Shown: positions 55,384 through 64,000, counted from the stretch's first letter. The stretch: DNA of 64,000 nucleotides from Sorangium cellulosum (GCF_002950945.1 NZ_CP012673.1:10802501-10866500), one strand, 5' to 3'. Numbers and translations: made by a program. The notes: generated by a model from the sequence alone, not told the origin.

Positions 55384-56154
55384 TCAGAGCAGCGTGCCGC
55401 CCGACGCCTCGATGCGCTGGCCGTTGATCCAGTGGCTCTCGGGCGAGAGGAGCAGCGCGACCACGCCGCCGATGTCGTCCGGGAGGCCGACACGGCCGAG
55501 GGCGGTCTGGCCGGCGATCATCTTGTTCAGCTCGGCATTGTCGCGCACGGCGCCGCCCCCGAAGTCGGTCTCGATCGCGCCCGGCGCGAGCACGTTGACC
55601 GTGATCTTCCGCGCCCCGAGCTCCTTCGCCATGTAGCGGGTGAGCACCTCCACGCCGCCCTTCATCGCGGCATAGACGCCGTACCCGGGCAAGGTGAACC
55701 GCGCGAGCCCCGACGAGACGTTGAGGATCTTCCCCCCGTCCGCGATGAGCGGCAGGAGCTTCTGCGTGAGGAAGAACGTCCCCTTCAGGTGGACGTTCAC
55801 GAGCGCGTCGAACTGCTCCTCCGTCGTCTCGGCGAAGCTCGCGTGGACTCCGATGCCGGCGTTGTTCACCAGGTAATCGAGGCGATCGCGCCCGAATCGA
55901 CCGGCGAGCTCCGCCTTCACCGCCTCGACGAACGCGCCGAAGCCGCGCGTGTCCGCGACGTCGAGCGCGAGGGCCGCCGCCTTGCCCCCCTTGGCCTCGA
56001 TCTGCTTCACCACGTCCGCTGCCTCGGCCGCGTTGCCGCGGTAGGTGATGACGACGCCCACGCCGCGATCCGCGAGGTGGAGCGCCATGCTCTTTCCAAG
56101 CCCGCGGTTTCCGCCGGTGATGAGGGCGACGGGGCTCTGCTTCGATGTGCTCAT
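55384..56154 (-). CDS. SDR-family oxidoreductase
   Basis: A 256-aa classical short-chain dehydrogenase/reductase. The Rossmann loop is ALITGGNRGLGKSMALHLAD, followed by LDYLVNNAGIG (NNAG), ILNVSSGLARF (Ser), YGVYAAMKGGVE (Tyr-x3-Lys) and VLAPGAIETDF. It should use NAD(P)H to reduce a carbonyl. The ATG at 56154 is 120 bp from the divergent LysR gene, which probably regulates it. Confidence 0.92.
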   Translation of the reverse strand: MSTSKQSPVALITGGNRGLGKSMALHLADRGVGVVITYRGNAAEAADVVKQIEAKGGKAAALALDVADTRGFGAFVEAVKAELAGRFGRDRLDYLVNNAGIGVHASFAETTEEQFDALVNVHLKGTFFLTQKLLPLIADGGKILNVSSGLARFTLPGYGVYAAMKGGVEVLTRYMAKELGARKITVNVLAPGAIETDFGGGAVRDNAELNKMIAGQTALGRVGLPDDIGGVVALLLSPESHWINGQRIEASGGTLL

Positions 56155-56273
56155 GGTCGGGTCCTTTCGATTGGCGACGCGGCCGCTCGCCGCTGCCTTG
56201 CATAGTGAATAGTCAGCCGTTCCCGGTTGAGAAAGGCCCGGGGTTCCGACACACTGTTTCGCCAGCTGAGACA

Positions 56274-57185
56274 ATGAACGTCGACCTCGAATCGCTGAAG
56301 ATCTTCGTGAAGGTGGCGGAGCTCGGCAGCTTCACGCGCGCCGGCGAGCACCTCGGCATGCCCAAGGCGCGCGTGTCGCTGCGGCTGAAGGCGCTCGAGG
56401 CGGAGCTCGGCACCCGGCTGCTCCAGCGCACGACGCGCGTCGTGCGCCTCACGCCCGACGGGGAGGAGCTCCTGCCGCGCGCGCGGCGCCTCGCGCTCGA
56501 GGCCGACGAGATCGGCGGCATGTTCCAGGCGGCGAGGGCCCTGCGCGGGCGCGTGCGGATCGATCTGCCGGTGAACTTCGCGCGCGACATCATCATCCCG
56601 CGCCTGCCCGAGCTGCTCGCGCGCCACCCCGGGCTCGAGGTGCTCATCAGCACGACCGATCGGCGCGTCGAGCCGCTCCGCGAGGGCTTCGACTGCGTCC
56701 TGCGCATCGGCGACCCGGGCGACCCGGGGCTCGTCGGCCGCAGGCTCGGCGTCCTGCGGATGATCAACTGCGCGAGCCCGTCCTACCTGCGCGAGCACGG
56801 CACGCCCCGCCGGATCGAGGATCTCGATCGGCACCTCGTCGTGCATTACTCGTCGACGCTCGGCGCCGAGGCGCCGTCGTTCGAGTACCCCTGCGACGGC
56901 GGCTACCGCGAGCGGCCGATGCGCAGCGTGGTGACGGTCAACAGCGCCGACGCCTACCGCGCGGCGTGCATCGCGGGGCTCGGCATCATCCAGGCGCCGC
57001 GGACAGGGATGCTCGCCAGCATCGCCGCGGGCGCGCTCGTCGAGGTGTTGCCCGCCCTCCCCTGCGCGCCCATGCCGGTCTCGCTCCTCCACACGCACGG
57101 CAGGAGCGCGCCGCGCCGCGTGCGCGCGGTGATGAGCTGGATCACCGAGGTGCTCTCCCCGCACCTCGCGGCGCCCGACGGCTGA
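56274..57185 (+). CDS. LysR-type transcriptional regulator
   Basis: A 303-aa LysR regulator. The N-terminal helix-turn-helix is SLKIFVKVAELGSFTRAGEH, LGMPKARVSLRLKALEAELG, TRLLQRTTRVVRLTPDGEEL. The effector domain follows (FDCVLRIGDPGDPGLVGRRL, GLGIIQAPRTGM). Divergent from the SDR gene with 119 bp between them, the standard layout for a LysR regulator and its target. Its 3' end overlaps the convergent Cys-rich gene by 44 bp. Confidence 0.93.
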   Translation: MNVDLESLKIFVKVAELGSFTRAGEHLGMPKARVSLRLKALEAELGTRLLQRTTRVVRLTPDGEELLPRARRLALEADEIGGMFQAARALRGRVRIDLPVNFARDIIIPRLPELLARHPGLEVLISTTDRRVEPLREGFDCVLRIGDPGDPGLVGRRLGVLRMINCASPSYLREHGTPRRIEDLDRHLVVHYSSTLGAEAPSFEYPCDGGYRERPMRSVVTVNSADAYRAACIAGLGIIQAPRTGMLASIAAGALVEVLPALPCAPMPVSLLHTHGRSAPRRVRAVMSWITEVLSPHLAAPDG

Positions 57186-58749
57186 CCCGCAGGCCCGCGA
57201 GCGAAAGCGCGATCGCCGCGACGAACGCCCCACGCGAGCTCCCCGCGCCGGCCACGACGCAGCCGCAGCCCCCTTCCGCACCGCCGCCGCCGCCGCCGGC
57301 CCCGCCGGAGCCGCCGCTGCCGCCCGCGCCGCCGCCGCCCGCGCCGCCGCTGCCCGCCGGACCGGCGGCGCTGGCGCTCGAGCCGACGTCCAGGCTCGCT
57401 CCCGTGGAGCCGCCCTCCCCGCCCGCGCCCGTCGCGTCGGGATCCTCCACGCAGGCGCCGGCGACGCAGCGCTGCCCGCCGGGGCACACCGCGCCGGCGC
57501 ACGTGTCCACACACGCCCCCATGTCGCAGCGCTGTCCGGCCGGACAGTCCACGCCGAGACAAGCAGCCTCCTTGCAAAGCCCGCTCGCCTCCTCACAGGC
57601 ACTTCCGCTCGGGCACGGCGTGCAGGGACAGGACGGCCTGCACACGCCGCCGTCGCAGACCGTGCCGCTCTCGCACGTCACATGGCTGCAGGGGTCGACG
57701 CAGACCCCGGCCCGGCACTCGGTCGGGAAGGGACACCGCACCCCGTCACACGGCGCGTTGCACTGCCCGCCCCTGCACACCTGACCCGCGTCGCACACGA
57801 CCTCGGCGCAGGCCGGATCGACGCAGAAGCCCGCGGCGTTGCACGCCTTTTCCGGCGGACACGTGAACTCGCCGCGGCCGCACGCCTGCACGCACACGCC
57901 GCGATCACAGACGAAGCTCTCCGGACAGAGGTCACCCTCGTCGGTGACGCCGTTGCAGTCGTTGTCGAGCCCGTCGCAGGCCTCCTGCGAGGAAGGCACG
58001 AGCCCCTGGCACGTGAGCCCGTCCGCCGCACACTGCGTCAGCCCGGGCGCACATACCCCGGGCAGCCCGGTCTCACACGGCTCGCCGCCGCCGGTGCAGG
58101 TGAGGCCGCTGAAGAAGTACACGTAGTCGTTGTAGTCGCCGTCGTTGTTGAAGTCGCCGGGGTTCGAGCCGACGGGGCCGTCCTCGAAGGCGACGTAGAA
58201 TGCGTTCGGCGTGGCCACGGAGGTGTAGATGACGGCGGTCACCCAGGGGCCGGGCGGGGTGCAGCCAGTGCACACCTCATTCCACCGCTGCTCGGAGTAG
58301 TGGCGCTGCGCGGCGAGCAGCGCGAAGCCGATCTGCCCGCCCGCATAGGCGGGATCGTTCCGGATGTCCGCCGCGGTGATCACGGTGCCGACCGGGGAGC
58401 CGGCGGGGACGATCTCGTGGATGTCCGCGAGCGCCGGAGGCGCCGTGGCGGCGGGGTCGACGTTGTACCAGCCGACCCCGAGGCGAGCGCCGGTCTGGCT
58501 GAGCACGAGCTCCGCCGTGAAGCCGCAGAGCGGGGAGAAGGTGGACGGCTCGTTGTTGCCGTCAGCCTGGTAGTCGATCGGCTCGCCGCGGTCGTCGAAC
58601 AACGTATAGAGCTGGATCTCGCCGTTCATCGAGTCCCGCGGCATGATCGTACCGTTCGGCTGCGTGATCAGCGCGCTCGCGGGGAGAGACGAGAGGCCGC
58701 ACAAGAGGCTGATCGAGAACGCACCGAGGAGGGCCGGAGCACGCTTCAT
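57142..58749 (-). CDS. Cys-rich surface protein with MYXO-CTERM-like tail (535 aa)
   Basis: The ATG at 58749 gives a signal peptide (MKRAPALLGAFSISLLCGLS, cut near SALIT). Next is a DUF4114-like domain (VAFEDGPVGSNPGDFNNDGD, YNDYVYFFSG), a MopE-type motif (ACDGLDNDCNGVTDEGD), and many short Cys units (CPAGQRCDMGACVDTCAG, CPGGQRCVAGACV). A Gly/Ser-rich linker leads to GCGCVVAGAGSSRGAFVAAI, a helix, and RRAPRGAGRAPR: the Cys-helix-Arg pattern of MYXO-CTERM sorting signals. It is probably displayed on the cell surface. The repeats may bind metal or form disulfide-rich modules. Confidence 0.82.
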   Translation of the reverse strand: MKRAPALLGAFSISLLCGLSSLPASALITQPNGTIMPRDSMNGEIQLYTLFDDRGEPIDYQADGNNEPSTFSPLCGFTAELVLSQTGARLGVGWYNVDPAATAPPALADIHEIVPAGSPVGTVITAADIRNDPAYAGGQIGFALLAAQRHYSEQRWNEVCTGCTPPGPWVTAVIYTSVATPNAFYVAFEDGPVGSNPGDFNNDGDYNDYVYFFSGLTCTGGGEPCETGLPGVCAPGLTQCAADGLTCQGLVPSSQEACDGLDNDCNGVTDEGDLCPESFVCDRGVCVQACGRGEFTCPPEKACNAAGFCVDPACAEVVCDAGQVCRGGQCNAPCDGVRCPFPTECRAGVCVDPCSHVTCESGTVCDGGVCRPSCPCTPCPSGSACEEASGLCKEAACLGVDCPAGQRCDMGACVDTCAGAVCPGGQRCVAGACVEDPDATGAGGEGGSTGASLDVGSSASAAGPAGSGGAGGGGAGGSGGSGGAGGGGGGAEGGCGCVVAGAGSSRGAFVAAIALSLAGLRVSRRAPRGAGRAPR

Positions 58750-58973
58750 GGTGCCTTGATAACAGAACCGCGCGTCGGCGCGTCGACCGAACAACCGCGC
58801 TCGTGCCTTCGCCCGTCTCTGCCCTTACAGAAGAGCCCCCTCCGCGAGACGCGAGTCCGTGCGGCGCTCCGCGGCGAGCACCTCCACGCACATGTCGATA
58901 CGCAGCATCGGCGAAAGCTCACCACGCCCGCTCGTGGTAGAACGGGCGAGCCCCTCGCCGACACGGAGCCCTT

Positions 58974-59663
58974 ATGCACCTGGATCGATCGCGCTTTCTG
59001 CTGCTCGTCACCACGATCGCCGCCGCGTCGTGCGCCTCGGGCAGCGAGGCCCCAGGCAGCGCCGCAGCGGGCTCAGGCGGCGCCGGCGGGGACGGTGCGC
59101 TGGGCGGCGGCGGCGGCGCTGGCGGCGGCGGTGAGGCTGCTGGCGGTGGCGGCGGTGAGGCCGCTGGCGGCGGCGGCGGCGATGCGGAAGGGGGCGGCGG
59201 CGGCGGCGGCGAAGCGCAGGGCGGCGGCGGCGCTGGCGGCGGCGGGATCTGCGACGACACGATCGGCTCGCCCGGCATCTGCGCGAGCGACTGCGAGGGC
59301 GCCAGCGCCTGCCCGGCCGTCCTCTCCTTCCTGAAGCCCGGGGTCGCCGAGGGCCTCGTCGTGTGCCTGAACGCGCTGGACCCGGACACATGCACGCGCT
59401 CCGGCGACGTGGACGGCTGCGTGCGCGGCGCGCTCGGCGCGTCGTGCCCGGACAGCTCGGCCGACGACGACTGCGCGCGCCTCGCCCCGCTCTGCGAGAA
59501 CGACGCCGCGGACGCCGCGTGGCTCGCCGGGTGTCATGACGTGATCGACGGCCTCACCGAGGAGGGCCGGCGGCGGATGATCACGTGCGCCACCGAGGGC
59601 GGCTGTCAGGACCCCTATCCGTCGGATCTCTCCTTCTGCATCGACACGATCGACGCCTTCTGA
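58974..59663 (+). CDS. Gly-rich lipoprotein with Cys-rich C-terminal domain (229 aa)
   Basis: MHLDRSRFLLLVTTIAAASC is a lipoprotein signal. A long Gly/Ala/Glu linker follows (residues 28-90, GGGGGEAAGGGGGDAEGGGG). The C-terminal domain has about twelve Cys (GICASDCEGASACPAVLSFL, CLNALDPDTCTRSGDVDGC, DDDCARLAPLCENDAAD). The DNA of the linker is a run of GGCGGC repeats and could vary in length. Function unknown. Confidence 0.75.
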   Translation: MHLDRSRFLLLVTTIAAASCASGSEAPGSAAAGSGGAGGDGALGGGGGAGGGGEAAGGGGGEAAGGGGGDAEGGGGGGGEAQGGGGAGGGGICDDTIGSPGICASDCEGASACPAVLSFLKPGVAEGLVVCLNALDPDTCTRSGDVDGCVRGALGASCPDSSADDDCARLAPLCENDAADAAWLAGCHDVIDGLTEEGRRRMITCATEGGCQDPYPSDLSFCIDTIDAF

Positions 59664-59681
59664 CCCGGCGGATCCGCTCCC

Positions 59682-60899
59682 ATGCGCCCTCCGCCTCCCT
59701 CCGCGCCGTGGGCGAGCCGGCTCTTCACGGTGGGAGTCACCGGCACCAACGGCAAGACCACCACGACGACGCTCGTGGCGGCGGCGCTCGCGCGCCTCGG
59801 CGGCCCGGTCGCGCGCGTCACGACGCTCGGCAGCTTCCTCGATGACGAGCGCCTCGACGTCCCGTTCGATCACGCCGGCTTCGTCGAGACGATGCGGCGG
59901 TGCCTCGACCGCGGCGGGCGGCGCGCCGCCATCGAGCTGACGAGCGAGGCGCTCGCGCTCGGCTTCGCGCGGGCGTGGCCGTGCCGCGTCGGCGTGTTCA
60001 CGAACCTCACGCGCGATCACCTCGACGCCCACGGCAGCGCCGAGCACTACCTCGCGAGCAAGGCGCAGCTCTTCGTCCACCTCCCCGAAGGCGGCGCGGC
60101 GATCCTGAACGGCTGCGACCCCGCGTCGTCCCTGCTCGAGGAGGTCGTCCCCGGCGGCGTGCGGGTGCTGCGGTACGGCGCCCCGTCGCGCGGCGAGGCG
60201 CACGCGCCGCTCGACCTCCGCGCCCGCCGCGTCGACGTCGGCTGGGACGGCACCCGGGTCGCCCTCGAGGCGAGCGCGCGCTTCGGCGCGGCGCCGCCCG
60301 CGCTCTCCACGCGGGCCATCGGCGACGTCTTCGCCGAGGACGCCCTCGCCGCCTTCGCGGCCGCGGTCGCGAGCGGCGTGCCGCCCGCCGAGGCCGCCGC
60401 GGCGATCGCCGCCGCCGCGCCGCCGCCGGGCCGCTTCGAGGTGGTCGCCGAGCGGCCGCGGGTGGTCGTCGACTACGCACACACGCCCGACGCGCTCGCC
60501 CGCACCCTGGCCGCCGCCCGGCGCCTCGCCGCGGGCCGCCGCCTCACGGTCGTCTTCGGCGCGGGCGGCGACCGCGACCGCGACAAACGCCCGCTGATGG
60601 GCGCCGCCGCGCGCGCCGCCGACCGCGTGGTGCTCACGAGCGACAACCCCCGCGGGGAGGACCCCGCCGCGATCGCGGCCGCGATCCGCGCCGGGCTCGG
60701 CGACCACGGCGACGTCGCCGTCGTGCTCGACCGCGCGCGGGCGATCGAGGGGGCGGTGACGTCCGCGGCGGAGGGCGAGATCGTGGTCATCGCCGGCAAG
60801 GGGCACGAGGCGGAGCAGGTGATCGCGGGGGAGCGCCGCCGGTTCTCGGATCGCGAGGTCGCCCGGGCCGCGGCGGGGCTACAACAACGACCACGTTGA
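59682..60899 (+). CDS. Mur ligase-like protein (MurE-type core, no N-terminal domain)
   Basis: A 405-aa protein. The ATP-binding loop is VGVTGTNGKTTTTTLVAAAL; other Mur landmarks are NLTRDHLDAHGSAEHYLASK, ILNGCDP, VVVDYAHTPDALARTLAAAR, TVVFGAGGDRDRDKRPLMGA, SDNPRGEDPAAI and VIAGKGHE. These are all MurE-like. The N-terminal UDP-MurNAc-binding domain is missing (the protein begins at the ATP domain) and the usual DNPR substrate loop is kept. It may ligate an amino acid to a different acceptor than canonical MurE. It follows the Gly-rich lipoprotein gene at 18 bp. Confidence 0.85.
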   Translation: MRPPPPSAPWASRLFTVGVTGTNGKTTTTTLVAAALARLGGPVARVTTLGSFLDDERLDVPFDHAGFVETMRRCLDRGGRRAAIELTSEALALGFARAWPCRVGVFTNLTRDHLDAHGSAEHYLASKAQLFVHLPEGGAAILNGCDPASSLLEEVVPGGVRVLRYGAPSRGEAHAPLDLRARRVDVGWDGTRVALEASARFGAAPPALSTRAIGDVFAEDALAAFAAAVASGVPPAEAAAAIAAAAPPPGRFEVVAERPRVVVDYAHTPDALARTLAAARRLAAGRRLTVVFGAGGDRDRDKRPLMGAAARAADRVVLTSDNPRGEDPAAIAAAIRAGLGDHGDVAVVLDRARAIEGAVTSAAEGEIVVIAGKGHEAEQVIAGERRRFSDREVARAAAGLQQRPR

Positions 60900-60910
60900 T
60901 CGAGCGAGAA

Positions 60911-62440
60911 ATGAACCGCCAAGCACGCCAAGGCGCCAGGGCCCCGCGCACCGCTGCTCTCCTCGCATCGCTGCTGCTCGTCGGTCTGCCCCTGCCCCCC
61001 GCGTCCGCCCAGCAAACCCCGGCCACGCAGCGCGACGGCGCGCCCCCGCCAGCGCCCGCCGGGATCGCCGAGACCGGCGAGCTCGAGATCCGCGGCGGCG
61101 AGCCGGGCGCGCTCGTCACCATCGACGGCCTCGGCCGGGGAGAGCTCCCGCTGGCCGCGATCCGCGTGCCCGCGGGCGTACACGCCGTCCGCATCTACAA
61201 ACGAGGGTTCGTGCTCTTCGAGGAGCTCATCGCGGTCGAGGGCGGGCGGCTCGCCACGCTCGAGGCGCACATGGCCGAGCTCCAGCAGACCGGGACCCTC
61301 ACGATCGTCGAGCCGCGCGGGCGCCGGGCCGACGTGCTGATCGACAACGCCATCGTCGGCGCCACGCCGTGGGAAGGACCGCTCGCGCCGGGCAGCCACA
61401 CGGTCATTTTACGTGGTGACGGCAACACCGGGACCGAGCCGGTCGCGGCGCCGGTCCGGGTGGACGAGGTCACGTCGCTCACGCTCGCCGTCGAGGAGCT
61501 CGGCGCCGAGCTCCGCATCGAGCCGACGCCGCCCGGGGCGATGGTGGCCATCGACGGCGTGATCGTGGGCCGCGGCGCCTGGTCCGGCAGGCTCCGGCCG
61601 GGCGCCCACGAGATCGAGGTCGGGCTCGACGGATGGGTCCCGCAGCGCGCGCGCCACAACCTGACACACGCCGAGGCGCAAACGTTACGCGTCGCGCTCT
61701 CGCGCGATCCGGATGCGGCGCGCGGGGGCCGCCGCGAGACGCAGATCCTGCTCGAGCTCCACGCCGGTCCCGCGGCGACGCCGTCGTTCGGCGGCGGCGT
61801 GGCGGGCGCCTGCAATGGCACGTGTGACGCCGGCCTCGGCGTGGGCCTCCAGGCGGGGCTCAGGCAGACATACCAGCTCCCCTCGGGGCTCGTTTATGGC
61901 CTCGAGCTCGGCGCCCTCCACCTCGGCCAGCGCGTGACGGGGCGGCCGACCTCCGCGACACCGCCCGGCCTCGCCCCGAACCCGGGGCTCGCCGACGACG
62001 ACCTCGCGCTGACCGCCTTCCTGCTCGGCGCGTCGACCGGCCTGCACCTCGGCGAGCAGCGCCCGATCTCGCTGAACCTCGGCCTCGGCGGGCTCGTCGG
62101 CTCCGTCTCCGCCGCGCGCCGGGGCACCTTCCGCACGGCGCCGCGCCCGGATCACGACAGCGCCGATCCGTACGAGGTCGACGTGTCGCAGCGCCACCTC
62201 GCGCTCTCGCTCTATGCCGCCCCCGAGGTGCGCGCCGGCCTGATGCTCGCCGAGCGCCTGGAGGTGTCCGTGGGTGTCCAGGCGATGTTGCTCTTCATGA
62301 TCACGCAGCCGACCTGGGACCCGGGGCGAAGCACGGTGACGGCCGCGGGCGACGGCGCGGCCACGTTCCCGGCCGACCCGCTGACGGGGCGAATACTCCT
62401 GACGTTCACGCCGAGCCTCGCACTCCGGTACAGGCTCTGA
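60911..62440 (+). CDS. PEGA-domain outer-membrane beta-barrel protein (509 aa)
   Basis: The ATG at 60911 gives a signal peptide (ALLASLLLVGLPLPPASAQQ). Three PEGA-like repeats follow (IRGGEPGALVTIDGLGRGEL, IVEPRGRRADVLIDNAIVGA, IEPTPPGAMVAIDGVIVGRG). The C-terminal 220 residues alternate as in a beta barrel (GLGVGLQAGLRQTYQLPSGL, LAEQR, LFMITQPTWD) and end in LALRYRL with no polar tail. It probably sits in the outer membrane. It begins 11 bp after the Mur-like gene. Confidence 0.82.
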   Translation: MNRQARQGARAPRTAALLASLLLVGLPLPPASAQQTPATQRDGAPPPAPAGIAETGELEIRGGEPGALVTIDGLGRGELPLAAIRVPAGVHAVRIYKRGFVLFEELIAVEGGRLATLEAHMAELQQTGTLTIVEPRGRRADVLIDNAIVGATPWEGPLAPGSHTVILRGDGNTGTEPVAAPVRVDEVTSLTLAVEELGAELRIEPTPPGAMVAIDGVIVGRGAWSGRLRPGAHEIEVGLDGWVPQRARHNLTHAEAQTLRVALSRDPDAARGGRRETQILLELHAGPAATPSFGGGVAGACNGTCDAGLGVGLQAGLRQTYQLPSGLVYGLELGALHLGQRVTGRPTSATPPGLAPNPGLADDDLALTAFLLGASTGLHLGEQRPISLNLGLGGLVGSVSAARRGTFRTAPRPDHDSADPYEVDVSQRHLALSLYAAPEVRAGLMLAERLEVSVGVQAMLLFMITQPTWDPGRSTVTAAGDGAATFPADPLTGRILLTFTPSLALRYRL

Positions 62441-62588
62441 CTCGGGGCCTCCTCCGCCGCCGGACCGCCGCGAGCGGTCGAGGGCGCGCGAGTCGCTGAC
62501 CGCCTCCCCTGGCGAGCGCGGCCGCGCGCCGCCGGCTACCGCGCGCCGACTTGTGATAGTGCTCGTCGTGCCCGGGGGGGAGAAAGCC

Positions 62589-63278
62589 ATGATCATGTCC
62601 GAGTCGAAGCTCGCAGCGCCGCAGATGGTCATCGACAGCCGCATGCTCTACTCGAGCTGGGTCCCCGCGGATCCGGGCGCCGCCGCCGCGCTCCTGCCGA
62701 ACGGGATCAGGCCCGCCGCGAACAGGGCCATTTACATGAACCAGTACGTGGTCGACAGGCCGGAGCAGACCTCCGGCTTCGGGGACTACTCGCTGACCTA
62801 CCTCGGCCTGGATCTCGCGGACCACACGACGCCGGACGGCTCGGCCCCGGCCCGCTTCTTCACGCACTACTTCAACTCCTCGGAGGCCGTGCGCCGGTAC
62901 GTGGCCGAGCGCGGCGTGCCGGCGTCGCCGGGGACGACGACGCTCGAGCTGCACGGCAAGGAGCTCGTGGCGACGACGACGGTGGACGGCGTGCCCATCA
63001 TCCGCACGACGGCCCGCGTGGGCAACAAGATCGCGACGGTCGCGCGCGGACACCTCACCTACGTGACGAAGGTGGGAGATCGGCTGGTGGCGGGCAACTA
63101 CCCCTTCATCGCGGACATGGCCGATCCCTACGAGCTCCTGTCCATCGAGTTCCTCGCGAAGGATCATCCGGTGTACGCGCTGCGGCCCGGCAGCCCGCTG
63201 GAGGTGGTGAAGACCGCCTCGTGGCACGCGCCGCGCAGCTCGTTCGTCTATCCGGGCGGCGAGCGCGACCTCCTCTGA
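62589..63278 (+). CDS. acetoacetate decarboxylase-like protein (229 aa)
   Basis: The ATG at 62589 follows GGGGGAGAAAGCC. The protein has the ADC-like beta-cone pattern: MLYSSWVPADPGAAAALLPN, IYMNQYVVDRPEQTSGFGDY, LTYLGLDLADH, ELVATTTVDGVPIIRTTARV. The catalytic Lys of true acetoacetate decarboxylase cannot be assigned with confidence, so it may have another function in this superfamily. No signal peptide. Confidence 0.6.
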   Translation: MIMSESKLAAPQMVIDSRMLYSSWVPADPGAAAALLPNGIRPAANRAIYMNQYVVDRPEQTSGFGDYSLTYLGLDLADHTTPDGSAPARFFTHYFNSSEAVRRYVAERGVPASPGTTTLELHGKELVATTTVDGVPIIRTTARVGNKIATVARGHLTYVTKVGDRLVAGNYPFIADMADPYELLSIEFLAKDHPVYALRPGSPLEVVKTASWHAPRSSFVYPGGERDLL

Positions 63279-63563
63279 CACGCTCCTTGCGCGCGAGAGG
63301 CGAGGAGGCGCCCGCGCGGGCGGGCGCCTGGGCACGGCGCTCGCCCGCCCCTCTCTCTACGTTTTCCCTCCGCGCCCGCCGCGCCGCCGCGGTTCCTCTT
63401 CTCTCCGCTCTCGCCGGACTCTCCTCTCGCCACAATGCCTCTTCTCGGGCTTCGCGGCGGGCCGGGCGCGCGGCTCGTTCGTGCACAATGGCGCGCGCGG
63501 TACGCGGGTTGCTCCGAGGCCCCACGGCCGCGACGGCGGCCGCACCTGGAAGGGAGAGAAGGA
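63279..63563. other. Intergenic region with a terminator-like hairpin
   Basis: No gene seen. A strong GC hairpin lies at 63307-63328; the rest is Arg-codon-like GC-rich sequence. Confidence 0.4.
63307..63328 (+). terminator. GC-rich hairpin downstream of the ADC-like gene
   Basis: GGCGCCCGC, a GCGG loop and GCGGGCGCC pair perfectly over nine bases. It lies 29 bp after the stop. No T run follows, so it would be a weak intrinsic terminator at best. Confidence 0.5.
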
Positions 63564-64000
63564 ATGAACCAACTGACTCGATTCGGGGCCCTCTCGGTTG
63601 TCCTGTCGTTCGTGGTGTGGGCTGACAGCGGCGCGTCCGCTGCGCCGATACCCGCCGCCGTGAGCAGCAAGGAGCTCAAGGATCTCACGACCGCGGACGT
63701 GGAGTCGACATGCCAGTCGCTCACGGCGCGGGTGACGCTCTCCAAGGAGGACGCTTGCGAGCTCGCCGGCGTCGTGTGGTCCGCTTTCGGACAGACGTGC
63801 GCCTCGGTGAAGGAAAAATGCATGACCGAGCCCGAGCAGACGCGCGACAGCCAGGCCGCGGACACGAGCTGCCTGCCCGTGGCCGAGCTGCGCGACGGCT
63901 GCACCGCGACCATCGCCGAGTACGAGGTGTGCCTGCTCGCCCACGCCGATCGGCTCCGGGCGCTCACGTGCGACTCCGCCCTGGACTCGCTCGAGACGCC
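63564..64000 (+). CDS. Cys-rich exported protein, partial
   Basis: The ATG at 63564 (GAAGGA upstream) gives MNQLTRFGALSVVLSFVVWA with a signal peptide cut near ASA. The mature part has regular Cys pairs (TADVESTCQSLTARVTLSKE, EDACELAGVVWSAFGQTCAS, CLPVAELRDGCTATIAEYEV) and runs off the right edge. It probably forms a disulfide-rich helical domain. Function unknown. Confidence 0.7.
   Translation, partial: MNQLTRFGALSVVLSFVVWADSGASAAPIPAAVSSKELKDLTTADVESTCQSLTARVTLSKEDACELAGVVWSAFGQTCASVKEKCMTEPEQTRDSQAADTSCLPVAELRDGCTATIAEYEVCLLAHADRLRALTCDSALDSLET

Noticed and set aside
54281..56203. A 640-codon minus-strand frame covering both the Cys-rich membrane protein and the SDR region as one gene.
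   Set aside because: The SDR is in another frame with full motifs, and the Cys-rich protein has its own start at 55150; the long frame is read-through.

Overview
The window looks like chromosomal DNA of a large-genome myxobacterium (Polyangiales/Sorangium-like). Signs are the very high GC, the multi-domain Ser/Thr protein kinases (kinase-ATPase-TPR and kinase-ATPase-WD40), the many lipoproteins with Gly/Ser-rich linkers, the PEGA proteins and a MYXO-CTERM-like tail. I see no rRNA or tRNA gene. Assignment rests on gene content only.

Region 1 (1-12.3 kb) is a graveyard of insertions. It has the tail of a Fis-type regulator, a deleted and truncated Ser/Thr kinase, a STAS/RsbR fragment, a frameshifted IS91-family transposase, a tandem pair of OmpA-like lipoproteins, an intact IS66 element (tnpA-tnpB-tnpC, matching inverted ends, perfect 8-bp target duplication) sitting inside a small membrane-protein gene, and an IS4-family element.

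Region 2 (12.3-29.8 kb) is the most striking part: a complete-looking chromosomal integron. An integron-type tyrosine recombinase (IntI, 28805-29755, + strand) diverges from about 16 kb of genes that all lie on the - strand. At least seven attC-like sites (44-86 bp, GTT-core ends, self-complementary interior) follow genes or gene groups in one orientation. Cassette genes include a four-gene operon (GNAT, a peptide with five xACNxAF heptads, a ferritin-like diiron protein, a methyltransferase), a transglutaminase-like protein with an M41-like metallopeptidase, a HEPN-like protein, an HNH-ABC ATPase fusion, a zinc-ribbon membrane protein, a repeat-tailed protein, and a large tyrosinase cassette. 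The four-gene cassette is present twice (12307-14995 and 25734-28422). The two copies diverge exactly at the GTT cores, and I noticed only one base difference, which changes one residue of the peptide repeat.

Region 3 (29.8-35.4 kb) has an XRE regulator, a sigma-factor/RadC pair, the tail of a group II intron (maturase end plus domain V-like hairpin), a secreted alpha/beta-hydrolase lipoprotein, and remnants of an IS66 end and of a LysR gene.

Region 4 (35.3-51.2 kb) is ordinary myxobacterial accessory genome. It has a CXXCH lipoprotein, a secreted zinc metalloprotease with lectin-like tail, decayed partial copies of a sigma-factor gene, the intact sigma gene divergent from a giant kinase (N-terminal ZAS-like zinc motif, 14 WD40 repeats), a protein of unknown function, and a probable operon of a PEGA protein and two Gly-rich lipoproteins.

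Region 5 (51.2-64 kb) begins with a scar that joins a truncated coiled-coil gene to the TPR tail of a kinase like the one broken at 1.9 kb. Then follow a lipoprotein, a conserved Cys-rich membrane protein, an SDR/LysR divergent pair, a Cys-rich MYXO-CTERM-like surface protein, a Gly-rich lipoprotein, a Mur-ligase-like protein, a PEGA/beta-barrel protein, an acetoacetate-decarboxylase-like protein and the start of a Cys-rich secreted protein.
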